Assembly: GCF_016653635.2 (NCBI RefSeq)
Contig: NZ_CP067420.1
Coordinates: 5,358,001-5,422,000 of the forward strand
Direction of reading: 5' to 3'
Source of the DNA: Skermanella sp. TT6
GTDB lineage: Bacteria; Pseudomonadota; Alphaproteobacteria; Azospirillales; Azospirillaceae
DNA length: 64,000 nt
Of the stretch, positions 7,493-15,851 are shown piece after piece (the stretch's first letter is position 1; each line of letters begins with the position of its first letter). A model generated the notes under the pieces. That model saw only the letters and a program-made list of their open reading frames with translations, was not told the origin of the DNA and made no database searches. The translations under genes were made by a program, and so were the position numbers.

Positions 7493-9016
7493 GTGACCGA
7501 GCAGATCCTGGCGCGCGGCCGCCTGTCCGACCATACGGGCCTCGCCGTTTTCAACAAGCCCGTGTTCGAGAGCCATGGGCGGCTGGTCGAGACGGTGCGT
7601 CAGCATCTGGGGCAGCGCTACGCCGCCGTCTTTTCCCGGCCGGAGGTCAGGCCCGACGGCGAGGTGGTCTGGTGGACCACCCAGGAAGGGGCGGTGCGGC
7701 GCTGGACCGAGCTGGGGGCGGAGGAGCGTGCCCGGTTGGACCCCGCCCGGCTGGAGATGGGCGCGGGGCTGGAACGGCTGGCCTCCGACCTGGGCCGCTC
7801 CGGCATCAATACCCGGCTGGGCAACATGGCGCCGATCCTGGCGGCGGCGCCCGAGATCCCCGGGATCGAGCACCTGTACGTGGTCGGCGACCAGTTCGCC
7901 CTGGCCTTCTGGGGCTTCCGCGACGGCACCGGCAGCGTGAACGCCTTCGGCCGGATCCCCGAACCCGTGGTCCCGCCACCCGCCGCCCCCGTGGTCCCGC
8001 CGGCGCCGGTCCGGGGCTTTCCCTGGCTGAGGCTGCTGCTGGGCGCCCTCCTGCTGGCCCTGCTCGCCGCGCTGTTGTGGTGGTGGCTGGCCGGCCGCAC
8101 GCCCGAGCCGGTCCCCGAACCCGTTCCCCCGCCGGTCGTTCCGCAGGTGCCGCAGGCGCCGCCGCCCGTGGAGCCCGAGCCTCCTCCCGCGCCGGAGCCG
8201 GTTCCAGAGCCTCCGCCCCCGCCGCCGCCCGAGCCTGAACCCGTTCCCGAACCGGAACCGCCGCCCGAGCCGCCCCGCGCGGCCGTTCCGCCGGCGAAAC
8301 CTCCGGAGCCGCCCCCGTCGCCGGCGGAGGCGCGGCTGCCGCAGTGCCCGCAGGGCGTGAAGCCGAGCGACCGGCGGAACCTGGTCGTGGTGTTCGACGT
8401 CTCGCTCAGCATGGGCTTTCCGGCCGATGTCGATCCGGCCCAGCTGAAGAGCCTGGTGGAGCGGATCGAGCGGGGCGACATCTTCGCGCAGTTCCAGCTG
8501 GCCCAGCTCCAGGCCCGGTCGCGGGTCTCGCGGATCGACGTCGCCCGCTCCGCCATGACGGGCCTGATCGACGGGCTGGACCCGTCGGTCGATATCGGCC
8601 TGGTGAACGTGGGCACCTGCCCGGCCGCGGAGACCATCGGCGTCTTCCCGCCCAGCCAGCGCGGGCGCCTGCGCTCGATCGTGCAGAACGCCGAGCTGAT
8701 CCCCGAGACTCCCCTGGCGGACGGGCTGGTCAAGGCCGGCGAGCTGATCCGCAGGGGCGGCGGCACCGGCATGATCGTGGTGATCTCCGACGGCGAGGAC
8801 AGCTGCGGCCAGGACCCCTGCGCCACCGCCCGCCGGCTCGCCCAGACCCTGCCGGGCGTCAAGGTGAACCTGCTGGACGTGTTCGGGTCCGGCGAGCGGA
8901 GCTGCATCGTCGCCCCGTCCGGCGGCCGGATGTTCACGCCCCGGTCGGTGAACCAGGTGGACGACCTGCTGAACTCCGCCGCCGAAGGCGTCGAGGACGC
9001 CAGCTGCCGCCCGTGA
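7493..9016 (+). CDS. SrfA-like N-domain, TM and von Willebrand A domain protein
   Basis: 507 residues, GTG start 19 bp after the preceding stop. The N-terminal domain repeats the upstream protein's signature (FNKPVFESHGRLV, LYVVGDQFALAFWGFRDG). One membrane segment lies at about 181-199, then a Pro/Glu-rich linker to about 280. A vWA domain follows with an intact metal-binding MIDAS: DVSLS at residues 302-306, the Thr in ETPLADG and Asp in VISDGEDSCGQ. vWA domains bind protein partners through the metal ion. Paired cysteines (GTCPAA, SCGQDPC, SCIVAP, SCRP) suggest disulfides and a periplasmic location. It is the last gene of the run; a convergent gene begins 3 bp later with no terminator between. 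Confidence 0.75.
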   Translation: MTEQILARGRLSDHTGLAVFNKPVFESHGRLVETVRQHLGQRYAAVFSRPEVRPDGEVVWWTTQEGAVRRWTELGAEERARLDPARLEMGAGLERLASDLGRSGINTRLGNMAPILAAAPEIPGIEHLYVVGDQFALAFWGFRDGTGSVNAFGRIPEPVVPPPAAPVVPPAPVRGFPWLRLLLGALLLALLAALLWWWLAGRTPEPVPEPVPPPVVPQVPQAPPPVEPEPPPAPEPVPEPPPPPPPEPEPVPEPEPPPEPPRAAVPPAKPPEPPPSPAEARLPQCPQGVKPSDRRNLVVVFDVSLSMGFPADVDPAQLKSLVERIERGDIFAQFQLAQLQARSRVSRIDVARSAMTGLIDGLDPSVDIGLVNVGTCPAAETIGVFPPSQRGRLRSIVQNAELIPETPLADGLVKAGELIRRGGGTGMIVVISDGEDSCGQDPCATARRLAQTLPGVKVNLLDVFGSGERSCIVAPSGGRMFTPRSVNQVDDLLNSAAEGVEDASCRP

Positions 9017-9019
9017 CGG

Positions 9020-9904
9020 CTATTTGGCGACGTCGGTCAGGCCGACCTTGAAGAGCCGCATCATCAGCAGGATGAAGCCGACGCACAGGACCAGCAGGAT
9101 GAAGGCATAGGCGGCGCCCTGGTTCCAGTTCCCGCCCTCGAAGAACCAGTTGTAGATGATCTCGGTGAACCAGCGGCTGTTGGGTCCGCCGAGCAGGGCC
9201 GGCACGGCGTAGCTGCCGGCGGCCAGCATGAAGGTCATGATGCAGCCGACCGCGATGCCCGGCTTGGCGTGCGGGATGACGATCCGGCGGTGGATGCGCA
9301 GCCAGCCGCTCCCAAGGTCGCGCGCCGCCTCGATCTGGTTGCGGTCGAGGGATTCGATCGCGTTGTAGAGCGGGAACACCATGAACAGGATGTAGACATA
9401 GACCATGCCGACGATCACGCCGGCCGGGCTGCCCAGGAAACGGATGGGCCGGTCGATCAGGCCGAGATTGACCAGCAGCAGGTTCAACGGACCGTTGAAG
9501 GCCAGGATGATGTACCAGGCGAAGGTTCGCAGCAGCTCGTTGATCCAGAACGGAATCACCAGCAGAAGGACCAACATGGGCAGCGTCCGGGGCCGGGCCA
9601 CCTGGGCCATGAAATAGGCCACGGGATAGCACACCGCGAAGGTCAGCGCCGTCACCAGCGCGCTGGCCCAGATGGTCTGGAGGAAGATGCTCCGGTGGAT
9701 CGCGTTGTTCCACAACGTGACGTAGTTCTGGACGGTGTAGACGTCGTCCGGCCCGCCGACGCGCGACGGCGGCAGGCTCGGCCGCAACGAGAAGTCGATC
9801 ATCAGGATCTGGGGCAGGACGACCAGCATGACCACCCAGAAGGCGCACAGCGCCACGATGATCGCGGTCAGGACCGGGCCGTAGCGGCGCAGCACCTCGG
9901 TCAT
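9020..9904 (-). CDS. ABC transporter permease, polyamine type (PotB/PotH-like)
   Basis: 294 residues with six predicted membrane segments and the ABC importer coupling motif EAARDLGSGWLRIHRRIVIP near residues 192-211. The sequence around FSLRPSLPPSRVGGPDDVYT and the length fit the first permease of spermidine/putrescine-type importers. It is the last of three genes read right to left (binding protein, ATPase, permease), 25 bp after the ATPase gene. Importers of this class normally need a second, PotC/PotI-like permease; none follows, because the next DNA belongs to a convergent gene. The transporter may be a homodimer or use a subunit encoded elsewhere. Confidence 0.85.
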   Translation of the reverse strand: MTEVLRRYGPVLTAIIVALCAFWVVMLVVLPQILMIDFSLRPSLPPSRVGGPDDVYTVQNYVTLWNNAIHRSIFLQTIWASALVTALTFAVCYPVAYFMAQVARPRTLPMLVLLLVIPFWINELLRTFAWYIILAFNGPLNLLLVNLGLIDRPIRFLGSPAGVIVGMVYVYILFMVFPLYNAIESLDRNQIEAARDLGSGWLRIHRRIVIPHAKPGIAVGCIMTFMLAAGSYAVPALLGGPNSRWFTEIIYNWFFEGGNWNQGAAYAFILLVLCVGFILLMMRLFKVGLTDVAK

Positions 9905-9929
9905 ACCGAATCCCTCATGGGCGAATTCC

Positions 9930-11021
9930 TCATGCGGCGTCGTCGGACGGCGGCAGGACCACGGCGTCCTCCGGCCGGAAGCTGACCGCGGCCTCGGCGC
10001 CGGGCTGCCAGCGCGGTCCGGTGCCGTTGCCGGTATTGGCGGTCTGGAACAGGATCGGGCGTTCCTGCACCGGTTCCAGGAAGATGTTGACGAAGGCGCC
10101 CTCGAAGTCCTGGTGGCTGACCCGCGTCCGGATCAGGTTGTTCTCCGCCGTGCCGTCGTCGGCGCGGACCCGTTCCGGCCGGACGAACAGGATGGCCTGG
10201 TCGCCCTCGCGCAGGTCGCGCGGGTTGCGCCCGATCAGCTTGCCGGCGGGAGTCTCGATCGCGGCCCGGCCGCCGGCCGCCGCCATGACCCGCCCGGTGA
10301 AGCGGTTGCTCTCGCCGACGAAGCTGGCGACGAAGGCGCTGGCCGGGTCGTCGTAGATGGCCCGCCCGTCGCCGACCTGCTGGAGCACGCCGCGCGACAT
10401 CACGCCGATCCGGTCGGACATGGTCAGCGCCTCCCCCTGGTCGTGGGTGATGTAGATGAAGGTGACCCCGGTCCGCTTCTGGATCTCGCGCAGTTCGGAA
10501 CGCATGTGCTGGCGCAGCTTGAGGTCCAAGGCGGACAACGGCTCGTCCAGCAGAAGCACCGCCGGCTCCACCGCGAGCGCCCGGGCGATCGCGATGCGCT
10601 GGCGCTGGCCGCCGGACAGTTCGGTCACCTTTTTCTCCGCCGTGTCCGGCAGGGCCACGAGGTCGAGCAGTTGCTGGACGCGGCGCCGGCGGTCGGCGGA
10701 GGCGACGCCCCGCACCTCCAGGCCGAAGCCGATATTCTCCGCCACCGTCATCAGCGGGAACAGCGCCAGGTTCTGGAAGATCAGGGCGGTCGGCCGCTTG
10801 TTGGGGCCGATGCCGGCCATGTCCCGGCCGCCGATCCGGATCGCCCCCGACGTCGGCTCCATGAAGCCGGAGATCATCCGCAGGATGGTGGTCTTGCCGC
10901 AGCCCGAAGGCCCCAGGAAGCTGAAGAATTCCCCTGCCGGAATGGTCAGATGCACGTCGGAGACCGCCGTCAGCGCGCCGAAGCGCATGGTGACGTGGTC
11001 GAGTTCGATATCCTGGCTCAT
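9930..11021 (-). CDS. ABC transporter ATP-binding protein, polyamine type (PotA-like)
   Basis: 363 residues: Walker A LGPSGCGKTTILRMISG, signature LSGGQRQRIAIARAL, Walker B VLLLDEPLSALD, switch histidine ITHDQGEALTMSD, then a C-terminal TOBE-type domain from about residue 240 (RFTGRVMAAAGG, FVRPERVRA). This is the CUT1/MOI class used by spermidine, putrescine and Fe3+ importers. It lies between the binding-protein and permease genes in one transcription unit. Substrate assignment depends on the binding protein. A hairpin lies in the 64-bp gap upstream of it. Confidence 0.88.
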   Translation of the reverse strand: MSQDIELDHVTMRFGALTAVSDVHLTIPAGEFFSFLGPSGCGKTTILRMISGFMEPTSGAIRIGGRDMAGIGPNKRPTALIFQNLALFPLMTVAENIGFGLEVRGVASADRRRRVQQLLDLVALPDTAEKKVTELSGGQRQRIAIARALAVEPAVLLLDEPLSALDLKLRQHMRSELREIQKRTGVTFIYITHDQGEALTMSDRIGVMSRGVLQQVGDGRAIYDDPASAFVASFVGESNRFTGRVMAAAGGRAAIETPAGKLIGRNPRDLREGDQAILFVRPERVRADDGTAENNLIRTRVSHQDFEGAFVNIFLEPVQERPILFQTANTGNGTGPRWQPGAEAAVSFRPEDAVVLPPSDDAA

Positions 11022-11041
11022 GGTCCCCCGTAGCCGGGGAA

Positions 11042-11070
11042 CCGGAGCCCGAAATCGGGATCGGGCACCG
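11042..11070 (-). promoter_or_regulatory. intercistronic hairpin between binding-protein and ATPase genes
   Basis: The 64-bp gap contains a stem made of CCGG, one mismatch, then GCCCGA pairing with TCGGGC and CCGG, around an 8-nt loop. There is no U-run. Such hairpins often stabilise the upstream binding-protein mRNA so it is made in excess; that role is inferred. Confidence 0.4.
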
Positions 11071-11085
11071 GCTCCCCTCCGTTCC

Positions 11086-12255
11086 TTACGCCGCCAGGAA
11101 GCGGTCCTGGTACTCGTTGCGGATGGAGACGTACCACGCCTCCTGGATCGGCCACCACCACAGCTTGTCCAAGGCGTCGCCCGGATAGGCGTCGGCGAAG
11201 AACTGCTTGTTGAAGTCGCTGAGATACTGCTCCGCGCCCTTGGAGGTCGTGTTGATACTGGTGTGGTTGGAATAGAGCGCGCCGGCCTGTGGCGTATAGT
11301 ACCAGTTGATCCACTCGTAGGCCTGCGCCAGGTTCTGCGCCCCCTTGGTGATGCAGAAGCCTTCCATCCAGGCGAGCGCGCCTTCCTTCGGCGCGACGAA
11401 GCGGACCGGCAGGTTCTCCTTCCGGAGCGTCGCCGCGGAACTGTCCCAGGTCTGGCCGATCACGCAGCCGTTGGTGCGGAAGGCGCCCTGGGCCTCGTTC
11501 TCGTTGGACCAGAACTGGCCGACCGACGGCTTGTTCTCGGTCGCGACCTTGATGATCGCGTCGAAGTTGGCCCGGGCCTTCGCCTCCTCGGTGAACTGCT
11601 GGCGCACCGGATGGGGCAGCTTGCCCTGGGATTCCAGCCACAGTGCGATGCCGATCAGGCTGGAATGGCCGCGCACGGTGACCTGGCCCTTGTATTCCGG
11701 CTTCCACAGGTCGCCGTAGCTGGCTTGGCCGTACTGGAGCTTGGCGACGGTATTGTCGAAGGCGATCGCCTCGGTGCCCCAGTCGCTCGGCGCCAGGTAG
11801 CGCTTGCCGTCGACCACGCCGCCCATGCCGGCGGACCCCTTGACCGCCGAGTCGATGCAGCCGTCGAAATTGACCTTGGACTCGTCGAGCGGCTGGACCA
11901 GTTCGTACTCCACATAGTTCGGCACGCGGTCGACGGTCGGCATGATCACGTCGAACCCGGCCCCGCCAGAGGCGCGGAGCTGGTTCAGCAACTCGTCATT
12001 GGTGCCGTATTCGGTCAGGACCGCCTTGATGCCGGTCTTCTTCTCGAAGTCGGCGATCATTTCGGGGGAGATATAACCGGACCAGGCGAACAGCTTGACC
12101 TCGCCCGAGGCGGCGCGGGCATTGCGCACGATGAAGGGGCCGGCCGCGGACAGCGCGCCCGCCGCGGCGGCGCCCTTGAGCAGGGTGCGGCGGGTGAAGG
12201 CCCGGGCGGCACGCTGCGTCGCCTGGCTGGACAGTTTTTCCGCTGAATCAGTCAT
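11086..12255 (-). CDS. Tat-exported extracellular solute-binding protein, PotD/PotF-like
   Basis: 389 residues. The N-terminus carries a twin-arginine signal (FTRRTLLKGAAAAGALSAA, cleavage near VRNARAA about residue 48). The mature protein starts VKLFAWSGYISPEMIADFEKK, typical of spermidine/putrescine periplasmic binding proteins, and includes DVIMPTVDRVPNYVE and a Trp/Tyr-rich region (WINWYYTP) that would line an aromatic box for amine ligands. It is first in the operon, 180 bp from a divergent hydrolase gene. The cluster is a polyamine or related amine importer; the exact ligand cannot be read from sequence. Confidence 0.85.
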   Translation of the reverse strand: MTDSAEKLSSQATQRAARAFTRRTLLKGAAAAGALSAAGPFIVRNARAASGEVKLFAWSGYISPEMIADFEKKTGIKAVLTEYGTNDELLNQLRASGGAGFDVIMPTVDRVPNYVEYELVQPLDESKVNFDGCIDSAVKGSAGMGGVVDGKRYLAPSDWGTEAIAFDNTVAKLQYGQASYGDLWKPEYKGQVTVRGHSSLIGIALWLESQGKLPHPVRQQFTEEAKARANFDAIIKVATENKPSVGQFWSNENEAQGAFRTNGCVIGQTWDSSAATLRKENLPVRFVAPKEGALAWMEGFCITKGAQNLAQAYEWINWYYTPQAGALYSNHTSINTTSKGAEQYLSDFNKQFFADAYPGDALDKLWWWPIQEAWYVSIRNEYQDRFLAA

Positions 12256-12435
12256 GTCTCTTGTTCTCCCAGAACGGTTCCGTGGCCGCCAGACTATGCC
12301 GCAGGCCCGAGCCGAGCGGCAATTTCAGACGCCGCGGTTTAGAAAATTTTCATCAATGTGTCATGGCCCGGCCCTGGCGTGCAAGGCCGCGAAAGGCAAT
12401 CATATCAACCGCTTTCACTGTCCGGAGACGCGCCG

Positions 12436-13944
12436 ATGAGCGGCCGCCCTTCCCGCAACGTGCTCCTGATCCTGGCCGACCAGTGGCGCGGCGATTGCCT
12501 GTCGGCCCTCGGCCATGCCTGCGTGCGCACGCCGCACCTGGATGCCCTCGCCGCCGAGGGGACGCTGTTCCGCCGCCATTTCGGACAGGCGAGCCCCTGC
12601 GGGCCGGCGCGCGCTTCCCTGCTGACGGGGATGTATCTCCAGAACCACCGGTCCGTCGCCAACGGCACCCCGCTGGACGCCCGGCATACCAACCTGGCGC
12701 TGGAGGCCCGGCGACTCGGCCATGCCCCGGCCTTGTTCGGCTATACCGACACCTCCCCCGACCCGCGCCGCCACGATCCGGCCGACCCGGCGCTGCGCAG
12801 CTACGAGGGCGTGATGCCGGGCTTCGACCCGGCCTGCCTGCTGACCGAATCGATCGAACCCTGGGCCGAGCACCTGCGGGCGAAGGGTTATCCGGTGCCG
12901 GAGCAGGCCCGGGAAATCTACCGTACGGCCGAGCCCTTCGGACCGGCCGTCTACCGGGCGGAGGACAGCGATACCGCCTTCCTCGCCGACCGCGTGACCG
13001 CTTGGCTAACGGGGCGTGGCCGTCAGCCCTGGTTCGGCCTGGCCGCCTTCATCCGGCCGCACCCGCCCTGGGTAGCACCCGATCCCTATCACCGCCTGAT
13101 CGATCCCGCCGCGACGCCGCCGGCCGTGCGCGCCCCGGACTGGCGGACGGAGGCGGATGGGCATCCCTGGCTCGCCTGGCACCTCGCCCGCCAGCGGACC
13201 GACTGCTGGGTGGCGGGAGCGGACCTGGACCCGCGCACCCTGGATGCCGGCACCCTGGCCCGGCTGCGCGCGACCTATTACGGGCTGGTCGCCGAGTTCG
13301 ACGCCCAGGTCGGCCGGATCCTGACACTGCTGAGAAAGACCGGCGCGCTGGACGACACGCTGGTGATCGTCACGTCCGACCATGGCGAGATGCTGGGCGA
13401 CCACTGGATGCTGGGCAAGGCCGGCTATTTCGACGAGGCCTACCATGTCCCGCTGATCGTTCGGGACCCGGATCGATCCGGCGGCGGCACGGTGGATGCC
13501 TTCACCGAGCATGTGGACCTGATGCCGACGATCCTGGAGTGGTTGGGCGGCACCCCACCGGCCCAGTGCGACGGCCGCTCGCTGCTGCCGCTGCTGGGCG
13601 GTTCCCCCGTTCCGGCGGATTGGCGCCGCCATGCCCACTGGGAATTCGACTTCCGCGACGTGGCCCGGGGCGAGGCGGAGCGGGCGCTGGGAATGCGTCC
13701 CGGCCAGTGCGTGCTCAACGTGCTGCGCGGCGAGCGCTACAAGTATGTCCACTTCGCCGGGCTGCCGCCGCTGCTGTTCGACCTGGACGCCGACCCCGGT
13801 CAGTTCCGGAACCTGGCCGACGATCCCGCCCATGCGGCCCTGGTCCGCGACCATGCCCAGGCGCTGCTGTCCTGGCGGATGGAGAACGACGAGCGGGTGC
13901 TGGCGAACATGCTGCTGACCCCGGGTGGGGTGGTGGGCGGATGA
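12436..13944 (+). CDS. sulfatase-family hydrolase (arylsulfatase/phosphonate monoester hydrolase type)
   Basis: 502 residues of the alkaline-phosphatase superfamily. Metal ligands include Asp14 in LLILADQWRGD, and DHGEMLGDHWMLGKAG near residue 315. The nucleophile site is CGPARASLLTG with Cys55, the CxPxR signature whose cysteine is oxidised to formylglycine. Start ATG 12436 has GGAG 8 bp upstream. It resembles the phosphonate-monoesterase/arylsulfatase (PMH) subgroup, which is promiscuous toward sulfate and phosphate esters, so the natural substrate is open. No signal peptide is seen, so it is probably cytoplasmic. Maturation needs a formylglycine-generating enzyme; the SUMF1-like gene at 3.1 kb lacks its cysteines and is unlikely to supply it. 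Confidence 0.85.
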   Translation: MSGRPSRNVLLILADQWRGDCLSALGHACVRTPHLDALAAEGTLFRRHFGQASPCGPARASLLTGMYLQNHRSVANGTPLDARHTNLALEARRLGHAPALFGYTDTSPDPRRHDPADPALRSYEGVMPGFDPACLLTESIEPWAEHLRAKGYPVPEQAREIYRTAEPFGPAVYRAEDSDTAFLADRVTAWLTGRGRQPWFGLAAFIRPHPPWVAPDPYHRLIDPAATPPAVRAPDWRTEADGHPWLAWHLARQRTDCWVAGADLDPRTLDAGTLARLRATYYGLVAEFDAQVGRILTLLRKTGALDDTLVIVTSDHGEMLGDHWMLGKAGYFDEAYHVPLIVRDPDRSGGGTVDAFTEHVDLMPTILEWLGGTPPAQCDGRSLLPLLGGSPVPADWRRHAHWEFDFRDVARGEAERALGMRPGQCVLNVLRGERYKYVHFAGLPPLLFDLDADPGQFRNLADDPAHAALVRDHAQALLSWRMENDERVLANMLLTPGGVVGG

Positions 13945-13961
13945 CGACACACCCCCCCTGG

Positions 13962-14058
13962 GGAATGTCATCAAACGTGATCATGGCGGCTGGGAAGGCG
14001 GCGGAATGTTCACATCCCTCCCCCCTGTCATGTCAGCGAATGTCATCATGGCGGCCGG
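13962..14058 (+). repeat. two imperfect direct repeats, GAATGTCATCA...TCATGGCGGC
   Basis: GAATGTCATCA followed by TCATGGCGGC occurs at about 13963-13990, with extra bases between the two parts, and again as GAATGTCATCATGGCGGC at about 14037-14054. C-rich tracts precede both copies. No coding role is seen. Confidence 0.45.
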
Positions 14059-14205
14059 CCTCGGGTCCAGCCCCGGGGGTGACGTTCGTATTCAAGCTTC
14101 AAAGATCCGGCACCGGGATGCGGATCGGAGTTTAGCGCGAACTGATAAAGGAATCGCTTCCTGGAACGGCATCCTGAATCCGGGCTTGCCATGGCCCGGA
14201 CATGC

Positions 14206-14230
14206 CAAAGGGGGCCGAAAGCCCCCTTTG
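14206..14230. terminator. perfect 10-bp stem-loop, terminator-like
   Basis: CAAAGGGGGC at 14206-14215 pairs exactly with GCCCCCTTTG at 14221-14230 around a 5-nt loop. Only a weak T-rich stretch follows on either strand (ATAGTTTGAT on plus). It lies 260 bp past the hydrolase gene and may end that transcript or block read-through into the TRAP operon. Confidence 0.45.
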
Positions 14231-14483
14231 ATAGTTTGATCTCCGACGCAGTCCGCCTTGGCGGCACGACCCCATTAAGTGGCCTCGGCATCGAAGTGGC
14301 AGACAAATAGACCTATGCCATGACCGGGTCAAGGGCTTTTGCATAAATATGTCGCAAGGAGGTACCGGGCAGTGCGTCCCCTGCCGCCGATATAGGCGCT
14401 TCGGCATGGTGGATCGGGCATCCCGACGATCAACACAACCTGGCTCTCCTGTCGGACCGGGGGCAAGGGAAGTTTCCGGTATT

Positions 14484-14515
14484 GGCCACAGATGAACACA
14501 GATAGGCTCAGATAA
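14484..14515 (+). repeat. half-copy of dispersed CCACAGAT repeat
   Basis: GGCCACAGATGAACACAGAT and the following 10 bases match one arm of the palindrome at 53449-53478 at 27 of 30 positions, and share GCCACAGAT, GGCTCAGAT with the inverted repeats bounding the gene at 19.7-20.2 kb. No mirror copy is found nearby, so it looks like a remnant. Confidence 0.6.
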
Positions 14516-14705
14516 AGATAACTGAAATAATTTCAATTCGCCAATTAATTTCATAAATTTCATAATGTCGGCTAGTAAAACGTATAGCCGGCTTTTGATT
14601 TTGCGATGCATTGAGTTCCAAAACTCAACAGTCGAACCTCAACACCCTTGGCGACATAGCAAGCACCCCATGACCGACAGTCTGGATGTAGCGGAAAGCT
14701 CCGGG

Positions 14706-14733
14706 TTGTCGGACTGCCCTTTTCATGCATAAT
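14706..14733 (+). promoter_or_regulatory. candidate sigma-70 promoter of the TRAP operon
   Basis: TTGTCG (14706-14711) and CATAAT (14728-14733) are separated by 16 bp and lie about 100 bp upstream of the ATG at 14834. Each hexamer matches the consensus at four or five of six positions. This is a motif match only. Confidence 0.35.
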
Positions 14734-14833
14734 GCAAAATTACGAATTCGGCGTAACGCGCCGTCGTCAAGCCAAGGGCCCGGGACGGAACGAACGTCCA
14801 CGAGAGCCGGCACGCAGAAAGGGAGGAAAATCC

Positions 14834-15832
14834 ATGAAGCGCATTGTCCTGAACGCATTGGGGCCGCTGGTCGGCGTGCTGCTGGCCGGAGGGGTGTTTT
14901 CGCTGCCGGCGGCAGCCCAGACGGAGCTGAAGTTCGGCCATGTCGGGGCGCCGGGATCGCTGTTCGACCAGTCGGCCAACGAGTTCGCCAAGCGGGCCAA
15001 CGAGAAGCTGGGCGGCAAGGCCAAGGTGGTCGTGTTCGGCTCCAGCCAGCTCGGCACCGACGAGCAGATGTTGCAGAAGCTGCGGCTGGGCACCATCGAC
15101 TTCGCCCTGCCCTCCACCGTGATGTCCACCGTGTCGGACGTCTTCGGGCTGTTCGAGATGCCGTACCTGGTCAAGGACCGGGAGCACATGAAGCGGATCG
15201 CCGACGACGTGTTCTGGCCGTCGCTGGCGCCGGCGGCGGAGCAGCAGGGCTACAAGATCGTCGGCCTGTGGGAGAACGGGTTCCGCCACGTCACCACCAA
15301 CACCCGCCCGATCGCGAAACCGGACGACCTGAAAGGCATCAAGCTGCGCGTTCCGGGCGGCAAGTGGCGGGTCCGGATGTTCCAGAGCTACGGCGCGAAC
15401 CCCAGCCCGATGGCGTTCTCCGAGCTGTTCGTGGCGTTGCAGACCGGCGTGATGGACGGGCAGGAGAACCCGCTGACGCAGATCCACAGCTCCAAGCTCC
15501 AGGAAGTCCAGAAGTTCCTGTCCATGACCGGGCACGTCTATACCCCTGCCTATGTGACCGTGGGCGCCCGGAAGTGGGCCAGCCTGCCGGCCGACGTGCG
15601 GCAGGTTCTGGAGGAAACGGCGCGGGAAACGCAGGACTTCGTCTACGAGACGGCGGCGCGCATGGACGAGGAGTTGCAAGCCAAGCTGCGCGACGAGGGC
15701 ATGCAGGTGAACGAGGTGGACAAGGACGCCTTCGTCAAGGCGAGCGAGCCGATCTACCGCGACTTCTCCGGCGAGGTCCCGGCCGCCAAGACCATGGTCG
15801 AGAAGGCCGTCGAACTCGGCAAGTCCTCGTAA
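14834..15832 (+). CDS. dctP: TRAP transporter solute-binding protein, DctP family
   Basis: 332 residues with a Sec signal cleaved after about residue 28 (LPAAAQ). The DctP-family core is clear: ELKFGHVGAP, QLGTDEQMLQKLRLGTIDFA, and DDLKGIKLRVPGGKWR with the conserved ligand-binding Arg, then FSELFVALQTGVMDGQENP. Start ATG is preceded by GGGAGGAAAA, a strong ribosome site. It delivers a carboxylate-containing ligand to the two membrane subunits encoded next. Co-transcription with CoA-handling enzymes suggests an organic acid that is then processed as a CoA thioester; the ligand itself cannot be read. Confidence 0.93.
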   Translation: MKRIVLNALGPLVGVLLAGGVFSLPAAAQTELKFGHVGAPGSLFDQSANEFAKRANEKLGGKAKVVVFGSSQLGTDEQMLQKLRLGTIDFALPSTVMSTVSDVFGLFEMPYLVKDREHMKRIADDVFWPSLAPAAEQQGYKIVGLWENGFRHVTTNTRPIAKPDDLKGIKLRVPGGKWRVRMFQSYGANPSPMAFSELFVALQTGVMDGQENPLTQIHSSKLQEVQKFLSMTGHVYTPAYVTVGARKWASLPADVRQVLEETARETQDFVYETAARMDEELQAKLRDEGMQVNEVDKDAFVKASEPIYRDFSGEVPAAKTMVEKAVELGKSS

Positions 15833-15851
15833 GGACCGGGAATCTTCCGAC

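Larger units (their letters stand above)
13945..14833. other. 889-bp gene-poor region with repeats, hairpins and an AT-rich block
   Basis: No convincing gene on either strand. From left to right it holds two imperfect direct copies of a short sequence (13962-14058), a hairpin TCCGGGC/GCCCGGA (about 14178-14199), a perfect 10-bp stem-loop at 14206-14230, a half-copy of the dispersed CCACAGAT repeat at 14484-14515, and a block at about 14515-14640 that is much richer in A and T than the surrounding DNA. The promoter of the TRAP operon lies at the right end. The composition change and repeat remnant suggest a scar of past insertion. Confidence 0.6.

Noticed and set aside
14132-14611. Minus-strand frame in the 14 kb gap with an ICVHLWP stretch
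   Set aside because: That peptide is the translation of the dispersed CCACAGAT repeat, commonly seen in false ORFs; no ribosome site or domain.
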